Assembly (NCBI GenBank): GCA_934725685.1
Contig: CAKVBX010000002.1
Span: 1-64,000, forward strand
DNA: 64,000 nt
Reading direction: 5' to 3'
From: an uncultured Bacilli bacterium
GTDB lineage: Bacteria > Bacillota_I > Bacilli_A > RFN20 > CAG-288
Shown here: piece after piece, positions 52,617-61,639 of the stretch
Layout: each line of letters begins with the position of its first letter
Position numbering within the stretch: the stretch's first letter is position 1
Program-made: the position numbers and the translations under genes
Notes under the pieces: generated by a model
What the model saw: only the letters and a program-made list of their open reading frames with translations
Databases searched by the model: none
Told to the model about the DNA's origin: nothing

Positions 52617-53059
52617 AGAAGAACCTTCTTGCGTTAGATCTCGGGAAAGGAAGTCTCGGTGTCGCCATTTCCCGGAGCGGCATGTTTATCACGCCGATCA
52701 CCAATCTTCGGTTTCATGCGATGAAGTTCGAGGAACCCATCGCCTATCTGAAGGAACTGCTCACAGTGGAAAAAGTTGAGACGTTTGTCTTAGGCCTTCC
52801 CCTCTTCCCGAGCGGCGATGACTGCGAGATGACCGGCATTGTCCGCGACTTCGCCAAGCTTCTCAAAGAAAACTTTCCAGAACAGGAAATTATCTTCCAG
52901 GATGAACGTTATTCTACGCTGGAAGCTTCGTCTGTCCTTCATAAACAAGGCCAGAACAGTAAGAAACAGCATAAGGGAATCGATGCTGCCGCAAGCTGCG
53001 TTATTCTCGAGCGTTACCTCAAATCAATCCACCAGATGGATGAGTTGCCTATGTTTTAA
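52613..53059 (+). CDS. ruvX: YqgF/RuvX-type pre-16S rRNA nuclease
   Basis: 148 residues with a GTG start inside the alaS stop. RNase-H-like fold: LLALDLGKGSLGVAIS holds the first Asp, FVLGLPLFPSGDD the middle block, QDERYSTLEAS the Glu/Arg block, and KGIDAAASCVIL the last Asp. In Bacillus the family processes the 5' end of 16S rRNA. The alaS-ruvX pairing is common in Bacillota, but the small IreB (yrzL) gene that often lies between them is missing here. Confidence 0.93.
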   Translation: MKKNLLALDLGKGSLGVAISRSGMFITPITNLRFHAMKFEEPIAYLKELLTVEKVETFVLGLPLFPSGDDCEMTGIVRDFAKLLKENFPEQEIIFQDERYSTLEASSVLHKQGQNSKKQHKGIDAAASCVILERYLKSIHQMDELPMF

Positions 53060-53062
53060 ATG

Positions 53063-53090
53063 AAAAAGTGGACCGAATGGTCCACTTTTT
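53063..53090. terminator. Bidirectional terminator
   Basis: AAAAAGTGGACC, loop GAAT and GGTCCACTTTTT between the convergent ruvX and phosphatase genes. Confidence 0.92.
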
Positions 53091-53094
53091 ATAT

Positions 53095-53880
53095 TCAATA
53101 AGGAAGATAGGGGATATGTTTTGAAACAATCTCTGACAATTTCTTCAGATTTTCTTCATTGTTTGCTGCGAGTAATAGCTGCGGCTTGTCGTGGGTGACC
53201 TTTTTTTCGTGTAGGGTGCAGAGCTTTCCGCCGGCTTCCTTAAGGATTAGTTCGCCGCCCGCATAATCATAGGGATAGACACGGAAAGCGAAGTAGAGTT
53301 CTGCTTTTCCTAAGGCGAGATAGCAAAGCTCGAGTGCTGCACTTCCGAGTCTTCTTACATCGTTGATTTGTGGGAAGATTTCCTCCGTGAAGGCAAAACA
53401 TGGTTTTGCAAATGTTTTGTCGTAGAGGGAAAATCCGGTATAGAGGAGACTGTGACGGAAATCCCGGTCGGATACGTGGATTCTCTTTCCCTGATAATAG
53501 GCTCCTTTTCCTTTGATGGCATAGAACATTTCATCACGGAAGAGGTTGTAGACGGTAGAGAACATCAGACAGTTGTTCTTCAGGTACGCAACGGAGATGG
53601 CGCATTCTCCGATACCTCTGGAATAGTTCATCGTTCCGTCGATGGGATCGATGATGAAGAGGTCCTCGGCATCTTTCTTTTCGTTCATTCCTTCTTCTTC
53701 GCAGTAGAACTTGGCACCCGGAACAAGCTTAGAAAGACAAGCAATCAGCTCTTCCTGGATTTTGACATCGCTGTCTGTGACGGCATTAGCTTCGCTTCCC
53801 TTTTCCTTGATGGAGGAGTAAGCGAGATGCGCTTTTCCGATTCTTCTGATTTCGTCGGTGATTTTCTGGTATTCGTTCAT
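53095..53880 (-). CDS. Inositol-monophosphatase-family phosphatase
   Basis: 261 residues from the ATG at 53880. Metal and phosphate motifs: the Glu pair in YCEEEGMNE, FIIDPIDGTMNYSRG, and the late YDYAGGELILKEAGGKL, where the usual W-D-x-A-A-G reads Y-D-Y-A-G-G. Likely a magnesium-dependent sugar phosphate phosphatase (SuhB/CysQ-like); the substrate is not certain. It starts one base after the stop of the DUF438-like gene, so it is translated from the same message. Confidence 0.9.
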   Translation of the reverse strand: MNEYQKITDEIRRIGKAHLAYSSIKEKGSEANAVTDSDVKIQEELIACLSKLVPGAKFYCEEEGMNEKKDAEDLFIIDPIDGTMNYSRGIGECAISVAYLKNNCLMFSTVYNLFRDEMFYAIKGKGAYYQGKRIHVSDRDFRHSLLYTGFSLYDKTFAKPCFAFTEEIFPQINDVRRLGSAALELCYLALGKAELYFAFRVYPYDYAGGELILKEAGGKLCTLHEKKVTHDKPQLLLAANNEENLKKLSEIVSKHIPYLPY

Positions 53881-53881
53881 T

Positions 53882-54514
53882 TTATGCCCGGATGAGCGCA
53901 AAGCCCATCATCCTTTCCTGTAGATACATCTCATATAAGGCAATCTCATCCATGTTGGCTTCTAAGACGGGGAGAAAAAAACGGTTCTCTTTGACAATGT
54001 TGGCTTCGATGGCATCGAGAATCTTTCTGATGTCCTCTTCCTTCTTTGTTCCTTCCTTTAACAGTTTCCATGTGGTTTTCAAATCCATGAGGATGCAGTC
54101 TTCGTTTTCCTTGAATGCCTCCGTGTTCTCGATTCCGTATTGTTTGAGTAACGGGAAGACAAGCTTCTGCATCTTCTCGTAGTGTAAGGAGAGCGCCTGA
54201 ATCCGTTCGAACGATGAGACGAGCATCCTTCTGGAGACTTCATCTTCCTGCATCAAGTCCATCCGGATAGTTTTCATCAAAGCACGGAAGGCTCCGTTCT
54301 CTTCCGCTAGAAGGACGAGCGGATTCTTTTCCTCAGAGAGTGGCGTGTAATTATTGTATTGTGTTTCTGGGACCTTGCTCTTGGAGGATAGAGACCAGGA
54401 ATCCTCCTTCGGGAAGAGACGTTCGTATTCTTCCTTGACTTCCTTTTCGTCTTTTCCGGCCTTCAGTTCTGCCATCAAGCGTTCCAGGACAATCTCTTTT
54501 TCGGTTTTCTCCAT
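53882..54514 (-). CDS. DUF438/hemerythrin-like protein with missing ligands
   Basis: 210 residues. The N-terminus (LMAELKAGKDEKEVKEEYERLFP) matches the DUF438 helix domain and the rest follows its hemerythrin-like part: SLHYEKMQKLVFPLLKQYGI replaces the usual HYxRKEnllFPyLEk, and IVKENRFFLPVLEAN replaces the KEEnILfPml block. The glutamate of the first motif and other ligand positions appear substituted, so a di-iron site is doubtful. A consensus GGAGGTG lies before the ATG. It is divergent from pstS and shares the upstream region that carries the Pho-box-like repeats. Confidence 0.62.
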   Translation of the reverse strand: MEKTEKEIVLERLMAELKAGKDEKEVKEEYERLFPKEDSWSLSSKSKVPETQYNNYTPLSEEKNPLVLLAEENGAFRALMKTIRMDLMQEDEVSRRMLVSSFERIQALSLHYEKMQKLVFPLLKQYGIENTEAFKENEDCILMDLKTTWKLLKEGTKKEEDIRKILDAIEANIVKENRFFLPVLEANMDEIALYEMYLQERMMGFALIRA

Positions 54515-54534
54515 TTAACACCTCCAAAAATTAA

Positions 54535-54561
54535 TTTACATTTATCTTACATTGTTTTACA
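54535..54561 (+). promoter_or_regulatory. Pho-box-like direct repeats before pstS
   Basis: TTTACA (54535-54540), CTTACA (54546-54551) and TTTACA (54556-54561), spaced 11 and 10 bases, about one DNA turn. This is the layout of PhoP sites in Bacillus (TT[AT]ACA repeats). The operon encodes its own PhoP/PhoR, so phosphate-starvation control is likely. Confidence 0.65.
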
Positions 54562-54629
54562 GCCCTAAGGTAGAGCGTAAAAGACAAAACCTCTATCATT
54601 GTAGCGTACGAAAGAAAAGAGGTCAAAAA

Positions 54630-55622
54630 ATGAAAAACAAAACCTTACGAAAGATGCTGATGAGTGTCGTCTTTCTGAGCAGTCTGGTCGGCTGCGGAAA
54701 AGAATCCGCACCGGAGACTGACAAGCCGACGGAGGAAAAGAAGACCGAACAGGCCGCCTCCAAATTCGATGCGACAAAGAAAGTCATCTGCTACACCAGA
54801 GACAAAGAGTCCGGGACCAGAGACGGTTTCTTCACCAAAATCGGACTCGAGAAGAACAAGAGTTCCAATGAGGGACTTGTCGACGGCATTGTCGAAGCTA
54901 CAAGCAACGGTAATATGATTCAGTGCATCAAGAACGATACCTATGGGCTTGGCTATATTTCCTTGGCATCACTAGAGAACTCCGGTGTCAAAGGACTCTC
55001 CTACGATGGCGTCGAACCGAAGGAAGCCAACGTTCTCAACAACACCTACGAACTGACAAGAAACTTCAATTACGTCACAAGAAACGATTATGCTTCCGAC
55101 AGCAAGGTCAAGCAAATCGTGGAAGCATTCGTCGCCTACTCCACGACTTTGGAAGGAAAGAGCATCATCAAACAGAACGATGGAATTCTTTCCATCAGCA
55201 ATACCGATAAACACTGGAAAGACATCAAGGCTTCCTATCCCATCGTGAACGAAAACAACGCCGGTATCACCGTCAAGTTCGGCGGTTCCACTTCCTGCGA
55301 GAAGATTGCCAAGGCGCTCACCGCTTCCTTCTCCCCTCTCTGCGGGAACTTCATCGCCCAGCACAATCATACCGGTTCCGGCGATGCCTATAAACATACC
55401 CAGGGTGCCAATAAGGATGATGCTAATGCCCTCGATGTCGGTTACCTTTCCCGTGAACTTTCTGCTTCGGAAACGGCCGCGGAAGGAACCTACGGGAAGA
55501 TCTGTACCGATGCCATTGTTGCTGTCGCCAACAGCGAGAACCCATTGTCTTCCATTGATAAAGATACCCTGAAAGCAATTTATACCGGAGAGAAGACACT
55601 CTGGAATCAGATCATCGGATGA
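54630..55622 (+). CDS. pstS: Phosphate-binding lipoprotein PstS, circularly permuted
   Basis: 330 residues from the ATG at 54630, with AAAAGAGG upstream. Signal peptide with lipobox LVGC (Cys22), then a TDKPTEEKKTE linker. The domain order is unusual. Residues 51-190 hold DKESGTRDGFFTKIG, YGLGYISLASL, LSYDGVEPKEANV and YELTRNFNYVT, which are normally the C-terminal half of PstS. Residues 213-330 hold VKFGGSTSCEKIAKAL, HTGSGDAYKH, VGYLSREL, VAVANSENPLSSID and IYTGEKTLWNQ, normally the N-terminal half. The chain ends exactly where the usual protein continues into the SGTRD segment. Both lobes and the phosphate-binding loops are present, so it is probably functional. It is first gene of pstSCAB-phoU-phoPR; stop and pstC start overlap. 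Confidence 0.9.
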   Translation: MKNKTLRKMLMSVVFLSSLVGCGKESAPETDKPTEEKKTEQAASKFDATKKVICYTRDKESGTRDGFFTKIGLEKNKSSNEGLVDGIVEATSNGNMIQCIKNDTYGLGYISLASLENSGVKGLSYDGVEPKEANVLNNTYELTRNFNYVTRNDYASDSKVKQIVEAFVAYSTTLEGKSIIKQNDGILSISNTDKHWKDIKASYPIVNENNAGITVKFGGSTSCEKIAKALTASFSPLCGNFIAQHNHTGSGDAYKHTQGANKDDANALDVGYLSRELSASETAAEGTYGKICTDAIVAVANSENPLSSIDKDTLKAIYTGEKTLWNQIIG

Positions 55623-56578
55623 GCTACCTCAATCGTTCCAATACCATCGAACGATCCAAGAGAATGGCAAAGGCGGACAGGATTGTCCGCACTTTGCTGT
55701 TTTTGGTCTGCCTTTTTTCCGCAACCTTCATCATTTTCATCGTCGTCTTCATTTTCCTCAAGGGTATCAAGCCGTTTGTAAGCGATTATGAAATCGACGG
55801 AGAGAAGTTCCGTGTCAACTTCTTTTCGTTTCTTACCGGAAACGAATGGCTGAAAGGAAAAGCGGATTATTCGATCGGTTATATCATTTTCAATACGATT
55901 TATGTCGCTGTTCTCACGATGCTTCTGACGACACCAATCAGTATCTTCACCGCCTTGGTCATCGTCCGGATGAGTCCGAAGCCGGTATCTGCCGTTCTCA
56001 ACAGCATCATAGAGATTTTAGCTTCGATTCCTTCCGTCATTTATGGAATGTTCGGCCTCGGTGTCGTCACTAAATGGGCAAAGAGTCTTTCCGAATTCTT
56101 CCACTATCAGTCCTCGGGTGGGCTCTCGACGTTTTCCGTCGTCATTGTTCTGACGATGATGTCAGTTCCGACCGTGACGATGCTGACGGCGACGAGTCTG
56201 CGTGCCGTCGATCCTAATCTGGAAAAAGGGTCCTTCGCCCTCGGTGCGAGCCGTTCCGAGACGAATTTCCGCGTCATTCTCCCTGCGGCGAAGTCTGGTA
56301 TTTTCTCCGGTCTGATCCTTGGCCTTTCCCGTGCGATGGGAGAGGCGACGGCGGTCAGCATGGTCGCCGGCAACCGTCTCACCGGACCGAGCTACAACAT
56401 ATTCTCCACGACGAGGACGCTCACTTCGACGATGCTTTCCGGTATGGGAGAGGCAAGCGGACTGGATTATGACATCCGTTTCTCTGTCGGTATCATCCTG
56501 ATTTTCCTGATTCTCTTCTTCAATCTGATGCTCAATCTTATGAAACGCCGCCTGGAGAAAGGGGGAAAACGAAGATGA
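55619..56578 (+). CDS. pstC: Phosphate ABC transporter permease PstC
   Basis: 319 residues with six membrane helices. The coupling-helix block for the ATPase is present (SLRAVDPNLEKGSFALGASRSETNFRVILPAAKSGIFSGL), and SIPSVIYGMFGLGVV is typical of PstC/PstA. It forms the membrane channel with PstA. ATGA overlaps join it to pstS and pstA. Confidence 0.96.
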   Translation: MSYLNRSNTIERSKRMAKADRIVRTLLFLVCLFSATFIIFIVVFIFLKGIKPFVSDYEIDGEKFRVNFFSFLTGNEWLKGKADYSIGYIIFNTIYVAVLTMLLTTPISIFTALVIVRMSPKPVSAVLNSIIEILASIPSVIYGMFGLGVVTKWAKSLSEFFHYQSSGGLSTFSVVIVLTMMSVPTVTMLTATSLRAVDPNLEKGSFALGASRSETNFRVILPAAKSGIFSGLILGLSRAMGEATAVSMVAGNRLTGPSYNIFSTTRTLTSTMLSGMGEASGLDYDIRFSVGIILIFLILFFNLMLNLMKRRLEKGGKRR

Positions 56579-57798
56579 ATCTCTCCTCCCGTTCTCTGAA
56601 GATCAGAAAGGCGAAAGATATTCTACGTGATTCGAATGTCTATCTCTTTTCTCTCTTCGGCGTTCTGATTCTTGTCCTCATTCTCTTCTTTGTCTTTTCT
56701 AACGGCGCTTCCTATCTCACCCCTTCCTTCCTCACTTCCGATTATTATTCGACAAATACGACGGTGAGCTCTTCCGTCGATACGGCTGTCGGCACCTATG
56801 AGGATCCTGGAATCGACCATGTCTATTTCTCCACACGATGGGGAATCGGACTCGAAGATTCGACCGACCACGAAAAAAACAAAACGGTCATCATTACTTA
56901 CATCGATAAGGATTCTCCCTTCAATCATCTGACCAATGAAGTCGATCAGTCCGAGGTGCGCTGTGAACTGAATCGTTCCGTCTCCACGTTGTTGCTTATC
57001 GATGATGAGGGCCTGATTTTCTTCGGAGAGACGAGAAAAGGGGCTGAAGAGGCTAGTAAGGAGTTCGACAGGGCGAAGAACATCTCCTCGATGATTCTTC
57101 ATACCGAAGGCGGCGGAATCCGTGGTTCCCTTCTCTCGACTCTTTGGATGATCTTTCTCACGCTGATTATCGCTGTTCCTTTAGGAATCCTCAGTGCCGT
57201 CTATCTCTCCCTCATTGCCAAGCAGAACAAATTGACGGATGTCCTTCGATCCCTCATCGACATGTCCGGTGGTATTCCGACTATCATCTACGGCCTTGTC
57301 GGTGCCATCGTCTTCATTCCTCTCGTCTCATTCTTTTCCAAGAAAAACAATGGCTCTCTTCTCTCCGGCGCCCTGACTCTGTCGGCCATGCTGCTTCCTG
57401 TCATCATCAAGACCACAGAGGAGGCAATCAAGACCGTTCCGCATTCCTATCGGGAAGGTTCCTTGGCTTTGGGCGCTTCCCAGACACAGACCATCTTCAA
57501 GGTAGTCCTTCCCAATGCCCTTCCGGGCATCCTGACTGCCGTTCTTCTTTCGGTGGGAAGAATCATCGGAGAATCGGCAGCCCTCATCTATTCGATGGGG
57601 ACAACCATCAAGGATCATGTCATTCTGACGGAAGGAAGCGCAACACTCGCCCTCCACATCTACAAGCTTGTCGCTTTTGAGAATCCGAACTTCGGCGCCG
57701 CCTGTGCCATCTCCATCATCATTCTCGCCATCGATCTTGTCCTAAGTTTGTTCGTCAAGCTGATATCCTACCGCTTCATTAAGAAATTCAGGAGGTAA
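56575..57798 (+). CDS. pstA: Phosphate ABC transporter permease PstA with extra domain
   Basis: 407 residues; PstA is usually about 280-300. After the first membrane helix (residues 22-44) come about 130 extracytoplasmic residues (roughly 45-180) rich in Asp, Ser, Thr and Glu, then the five remaining helices. IPTIIYGLVGAIVFIPL and EAIKTVPHSYREGSLALGASQTQTIFKVVLPNALPGIL are the conserved permease blocks. The additional loop could contact the permuted PstS or the wall; this is inference. ATGA overlap with pstC. Confidence 0.93.
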   Translation: MNLSSRSLKIRKAKDILRDSNVYLFSLFGVLILVLILFFVFSNGASYLTPSFLTSDYYSTNTTVSSSVDTAVGTYEDPGIDHVYFSTRWGIGLEDSTDHEKNKTVIITYIDKDSPFNHLTNEVDQSEVRCELNRSVSTLLLIDDEGLIFFGETRKGAEEASKEFDRAKNISSMILHTEGGGIRGSLLSTLWMIFLTLIIAVPLGILSAVYLSLIAKQNKLTDVLRSLIDMSGGIPTIIYGLVGAIVFIPLVSFFSKKNNGSLLSGALTLSAMLLPVIIKTTEEAIKTVPHSYREGSLALGASQTQTIFKVVLPNALPGILTAVLLSVGRIIGESAALIYSMGTTIKDHVILTEGSATLALHIYKLVAFENPNFGAACAISIIILAIDLVLSLFVKLISYRFIKKFRR

Positions 57799-57801
57799 AG
57801 A

Positions 57802-58575
57802 ATGGAAGCAAACAATACCAAAGAGAAAGACATCATTTTCGAAGTGGAGAAACTCAATCTCTCCTACGGAGAAAAGCATGTCCTTCACGATATCGATATG
57901 AAAGTCGAGAAGAATCATGTGACCGCCTTCATCGGACCTTCTGGATGCGGAAAATCGACCTTCCTCAGGTGTCTCAACCGGATGAACGATCTGATTCCTG
58001 GATGCAAAGTGACGGGAAAAATCGAATATCTCGGGAAAGACATCACTTCCTATAACCCCATGGTCCTCCGTACCATCATCGGCATGGTGTTTCAGCAGCC
58101 CAATCCCTTCCCAATGTCCATCTACGACAATGTGGTCTATGGTCCGAAATGCCAGGGATTCAAGGACAAGAAAAAACTGATGGAACTCTGTGAGTCTTCT
58201 TTACGGAAAGCCGGTCTCTTCGAGGAAGTCAAAGACCGATTGAAGGATTCCGCACTCTCCCTTTCGGGCGGACAGCAGCAGCGTCTTTGTATCGCCAGAG
58301 CCATCGCTATGGAACCGGATGTCATTCTGATGGATGAACCCACATCCGCCCTCGATCCGATTGCCACAAAGAAAATCGAGGACCTCATTCTGGAACTGAA
58401 GAAAGACTACTCCATTCTCATTGTCACGCACAATATGCAGCAGGCTTCGAGAATCTCGGATGATACAGCCTTCTTCATGCTTGGCAATCTCGTGGAATTC
58501 AATGAGACCGTCGAACTATTCTCCCATCCGAAGGAGAAGAAGACGGAAGACTATATCACGGGTCGGTTCGGATAA
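57802..58575 (+). CDS. pstB: Phosphate ABC transporter ATPase PstB
   Basis: 257 residues, standard length. Walker A GPSGCGKST, the PstB block FLRCLNRMNDLIPGCKVTG, Q-loop FQQPNPFPMSIYDNV, signature LSGGQQQRLCIARAIA and Walker B ILMDEPTSALDP. It drives phosphate import through PstCA. AGGAGG precedes the ATG, three bases after pstA. Confidence 0.97.
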   Translation: MEANNTKEKDIIFEVEKLNLSYGEKHVLHDIDMKVEKNHVTAFIGPSGCGKSTFLRCLNRMNDLIPGCKVTGKIEYLGKDITSYNPMVLRTIIGMVFQQPNPFPMSIYDNVVYGPKCQGFKDKKKLMELCESSLRKAGLFEEVKDRLKDSALSLSGGQQQRLCIARAIAMEPDVILMDEPTSALDPIATKKIEDLILELKKDYSILIVTHNMQQASRISDDTAFFMLGNLVEFNETVELFSHPKEKKTEDYITGRFG

Positions 58576-58593
58576 ACAGAAAGGAAATCACTT

Positions 58594-59235
58594 ATGGAAC
58601 TCAAAGAAGAAATCAGCCATCTCAATTCTCTCATCACCCAGATGGCAGGCGTTGTCGAAAAGAATCTGTTCTATGCCTTCGACGTCTATCTCAACTATGA
58701 CAATAACAAGTATTATCCCGCCGTCGATGACGACAAGGTGAATGCCTATGAACGATGGATCGAAGCCGATGCCCTCCACATTATGCTCAAGGAAAAACTC
58801 TATGCCTCCGATCTGCGCGTCGTCACCGGAATCATGAGCATGGTTCAGGATATGGAACGGCTCGGTGACCATGCCAAGGACATTCTCGAATTCTCTCTTA
58901 AGGTCAAGAATGCCAACCGGAACCAGCCGGAAATCGAGAATCTGGTCGAATTTGTCATCCGCATGGTCAAGGACAGTGTCAGAAGCTACATGGAAGAGGA
59001 TGAGAATCTCGCACGGGATGTCATTCTCCGGGATGACCATGTCGATGAAGAGTATGCCAAGCTCATCGATGTCCTCATCAAAAAGCAGAAAGACAGAGAA
59101 ATTTCATCGGAATTTACAATCTATACTGCCCTCGTAGTAAAATATATAGAGCGGATTGCAGACCACGCTACCAATATCGCCGAATGGGTCATCTATATTC
59201 TCACCGGCTTCTATAAAGACAAGCAGGTCATCTAG
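58594..59235 (+). CDS. phoU: Phosphate signalling protein PhoU
   Basis: 213 residues forming two helical PhoU repeats, with conserved metal-binding type segments MVQDMERLGDHAKDI and ALVVKYIERIADHATNIAEWV. It links PstSCAB activity to the PhoR kinase and restrains it when phosphate is ample. AGAAAGGAAAT precedes the ATG. Confidence 0.95.
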   Translation: MELKEEISHLNSLITQMAGVVEKNLFYAFDVYLNYDNNKYYPAVDDDKVNAYERWIEADALHIMLKEKLYASDLRVVTGIMSMVQDMERLGDHAKDILEFSLKVKNANRNQPEIENLVEFVIRMVKDSVRSYMEEDENLARDVILRDDHVDEEYAKLIDVLIKKQKDREISSEFTIYTALVVKYIERIADHATNIAEWVIYILTGFYKDKQVI

Positions 59236-59243
59236 GAGGGCAC

Positions 59244-59903
59244 ATGAAGATCATTTATTCCATCGAAGACGACACCGATATTGCAAAAATCATCAATGTT
59301 TCCCTGACGAAAGCCGGCTATCTCGTGACAACCTTCCCGGATACCAAATCATTCTGGGAAGCTTTTTCTGCTAAGAAACCGAACTTGATTCTTCTCGATC
59401 TTATGCTTCCCGATGGAAACGGCATGGATGTTCTCCGTACTCTGAGAAGCAACAGTGAAAACAACAACATCAAGATCATTATCATCTCCGCGAGAAGAAT
59501 GACGATGGACAAGGTAGAAGGACTCGATTGTGGTGCGGACGACTATATCGAAAAGCCGTTCGACATTCTTGAACTCATCTCCCGCGTCAATGCCCGATTC
59601 CGTCTCGACCACGAAGTGCTGAAATATCAGGATATCGAACTAGATGTCAACCGTCACATCTGCACCTATAAGAAGAATCCGGTTGAACTGACCAATACCG
59701 AATTCTCAATTCTTCGCCTTCTAATGGAGAACATCGGCAAAGCGATCACCCGCGAGGAAATCTATCACCAGTTCTACGACCATGATGACATGGTCGAAAG
59801 CCGTGCCATCGACATGCATATCGCTTCCCTCAGAAAGAAACTCAACGATAAAGAGAACCATACAATCCGTACCATTTATGGTGTCGGATACATCATCGGA
59901 TGA
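59244..59903 (+). CDS. phoP: OmpR-family response regulator PhoP
   Basis: 219 residues. Receiver domain with acidic pair EDD (8-10), phosphorylation site Asp52 (LILLDLMLPDGNG) and Lys in YIEKPFD, then a winged-helix output domain (VELTNTEFSILRLLMENIGKAITREEIY, AIDMHIASLRKKL, IRTIYGVGYII). The YQ/AxR-like details fit PhoP/PhoB. It probably binds the repeats before pstS. AGGAGGG precedes the ATG and it overlaps phoR by four bases. Confidence 0.93.
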   Translation: MKIIYSIEDDTDIAKIINVSLTKAGYLVTTFPDTKSFWEAFSAKKPNLILLDLMLPDGNGMDVLRTLRSNSENNNIKIIIISARRMTMDKVEGLDCGADDYIEKPFDILELISRVNARFRLDHEVLKYQDIELDVNRHICTYKKNPVELTNTEFSILRLLMENIGKAITREEIYHQFYDHDDMVESRAIDMHIASLRKKLNDKENHTIRTIYGVGYIIG

Positions 59904-61639
59904 AGCGGAAAATCATTCTCTCTCACTTCATCTCCTTGCTGCTTTCTTTTGCTATGATGCTGACTTTAGTTTGCATCTCTGTTGATAATGTAAATAGGAA
60001 AAACACTGAAAATTCGATTCGAAGCAATCTCTATCTTACTAGAGAGGTTTTCAATCAAAAACGCCTTTCGAATACCCGCATGTTTGCTATAGTCAGCTCC
60101 GCTGACACGATGAAAGCATCCAACTCTGATATCCGTCTCACTTTCCTCGATAAGGATGGTGAAGTTTTATATGATAATGATGAAGTCAGCCAAGAGAATC
60201 ATCTTGAACGGCCGGAGATTCAGCATCTCGGCACCTTGTATTACCGTCATTCCGATACCCTGAACATCGATATGGTCTATCTTGCGACCTATCTTTCTAG
60301 CGATGCCATTTATATCCGTATCGCCATGCCGCTCAAATCGATGAATTCTTTGATTTACCAAATCATCCTCGGCTCCTCTCTTTCCATGATTATTATTCTC
60401 ATCATGGTTTTCTTCTTCGACTATTTCTTCATCGATAAGGAACTCAGGCCCTTAAAAGAAGGCAGTCAGAAACTGTCACGTCTTGTTTCCCTCGATCCTA
60501 ATGAAACAAAGAATGAAATCGAAAGCATCACGGAGAGTATTAACGTCGCCGAAAAACTGATTCAGGAAAAGGTCGATGATCTGACTGAAGAAAAGGAAAA
60601 GCTGAACTATATCATCTCTACCATGAGCCAAGGTCTTGTCATTCTCGACAGCAAAGAGAACATTCTGCTTCTCAACCTGACTGCGGAAAAGATTTTCCAT
60701 GTCGGAAGCGTTAAGACTCTGTCTAAGCTTACGATCATTCCGGAACTTTATACGCTCTATCACCACGCTTTGGAAAACCGGGAAGAGAATGTCGTTCTTA
60801 TCATCAACGACCGCCGGTATCTTGTCTCCACGCATCCGATCGGTAACGTCTGGGTGAGAGAAGGAGAGAAAGGATGTTCCCTTCTTTTCGTCGATGTCTC
60901 GGAAGCGCAGAGACTCGAGACGGCAAAGAAGGACTTCTTCGCCAACGCCTCCCATGAACTCAAATCCCCGCTCACTTCGATTCTCGGCTACACTCAGATG
61001 ATCAAGGAAGGCTTCCTCACGGAGCAATCCGAAGTGGAGGATGCTCTCAGCAAGATTCAGTCGGAAGGAAAACGAATGAACGAAATCATCATCGGAATGC
61101 TCGAACTCTCCAGACTCGAGAGCGAGGACCGGGAGGAAGATCCTGAAGAGAACAGTCTCCGTGAGATTGTGGAGGAAGAAATCCGCTTCTTCGAAGTGGA
61201 AGCAATGAACAAGAAAATCGATGTCAATGTCTCCGGAAGCACCTTCCCGGTCTATGGACCGAGAGAAGATCTTCTTTCCTTGGTGAAGAACCTATTGGAG
61301 AATGCAATCCGTTACAATCTGGAAGGCGGAAGAGTCGGAATCACTCTTGTTCCGGGAAAGAGGACGTTACGCATCACCGATACCGGCATTGGTATCCCCA
61401 AGGAAGATCAGGAACGCATCTTTGAACGTTTCTACCGTGTCGATAAGGCGAGAAGCAGAAAACTCGGCGGCACCGGTCTCGGACTCAGCATCGTCAAACA
61501 TATCTGCAACAATAACGGAATCACCCTGAGGCTGGAATCGGAAGTCAACAAAGGGACGACCTTCTTATTGACTTTTCCCACCAGAGAAGAACTCACCATC
61601 TCCGGAAAGAAGAATGATCATGAAAAAGGCACCCTATAG
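59900..61639 (+). CDS. phoR: Sensor histidine kinase PhoR
   Basis: 579 residues. Membrane helix 1 at about 9-27, an extracytoplasmic sensor region, helix 2 at about 153-178, a linker with a PAS-like domain (LNYIISTMSQGLVILDSKENILLLN), the phosphoacceptor His in NASHELKSPLTSILGY, N box LVKNLLENAIRYN, G1 ITDTGIGIPKED and G2 GGTGLGLSIVKH. It should phosphorylate PhoP when phosphate is scarce, with PhoU and PstB relaying transporter state. It overlaps the next gene by 26 bases. Confidence 0.93.
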   Translation: MKRKIILSHFISLLLSFAMMLTLVCISVDNVNRKNTENSIRSNLYLTREVFNQKRLSNTRMFAIVSSADTMKASNSDIRLTFLDKDGEVLYDNDEVSQENHLERPEIQHLGTLYYRHSDTLNIDMVYLATYLSSDAIYIRIAMPLKSMNSLIYQIILGSSLSMIIILIMVFFFDYFFIDKELRPLKEGSQKLSRLVSLDPNETKNEIESITESINVAEKLIQEKVDDLTEEKEKLNYIISTMSQGLVILDSKENILLLNLTAEKIFHVGSVKTLSKLTIIPELYTLYHHALENREENVVLIINDRRYLVSTHPIGNVWVREGEKGCSLLFVDVSEAQRLETAKKDFFANASHELKSPLTSILGYTQMIKEGFLTEQSEVEDALSKIQSEGKRMNEIIIGMLELSRLESEDREEDPEENSLREIVEEEIRFFEVEAMNKKIDVNVSGSTFPVYGPREDLLSLVKNLLENAIRYNLEGGRVGITLVPGKRTLRITDTGIGIPKEDQERIFERFYRVDKARSRKLGGTGLGLSIVKHICNNNGITLRLESEVNKGTTFLLTFPTREELTISGKKNDHEKGTL

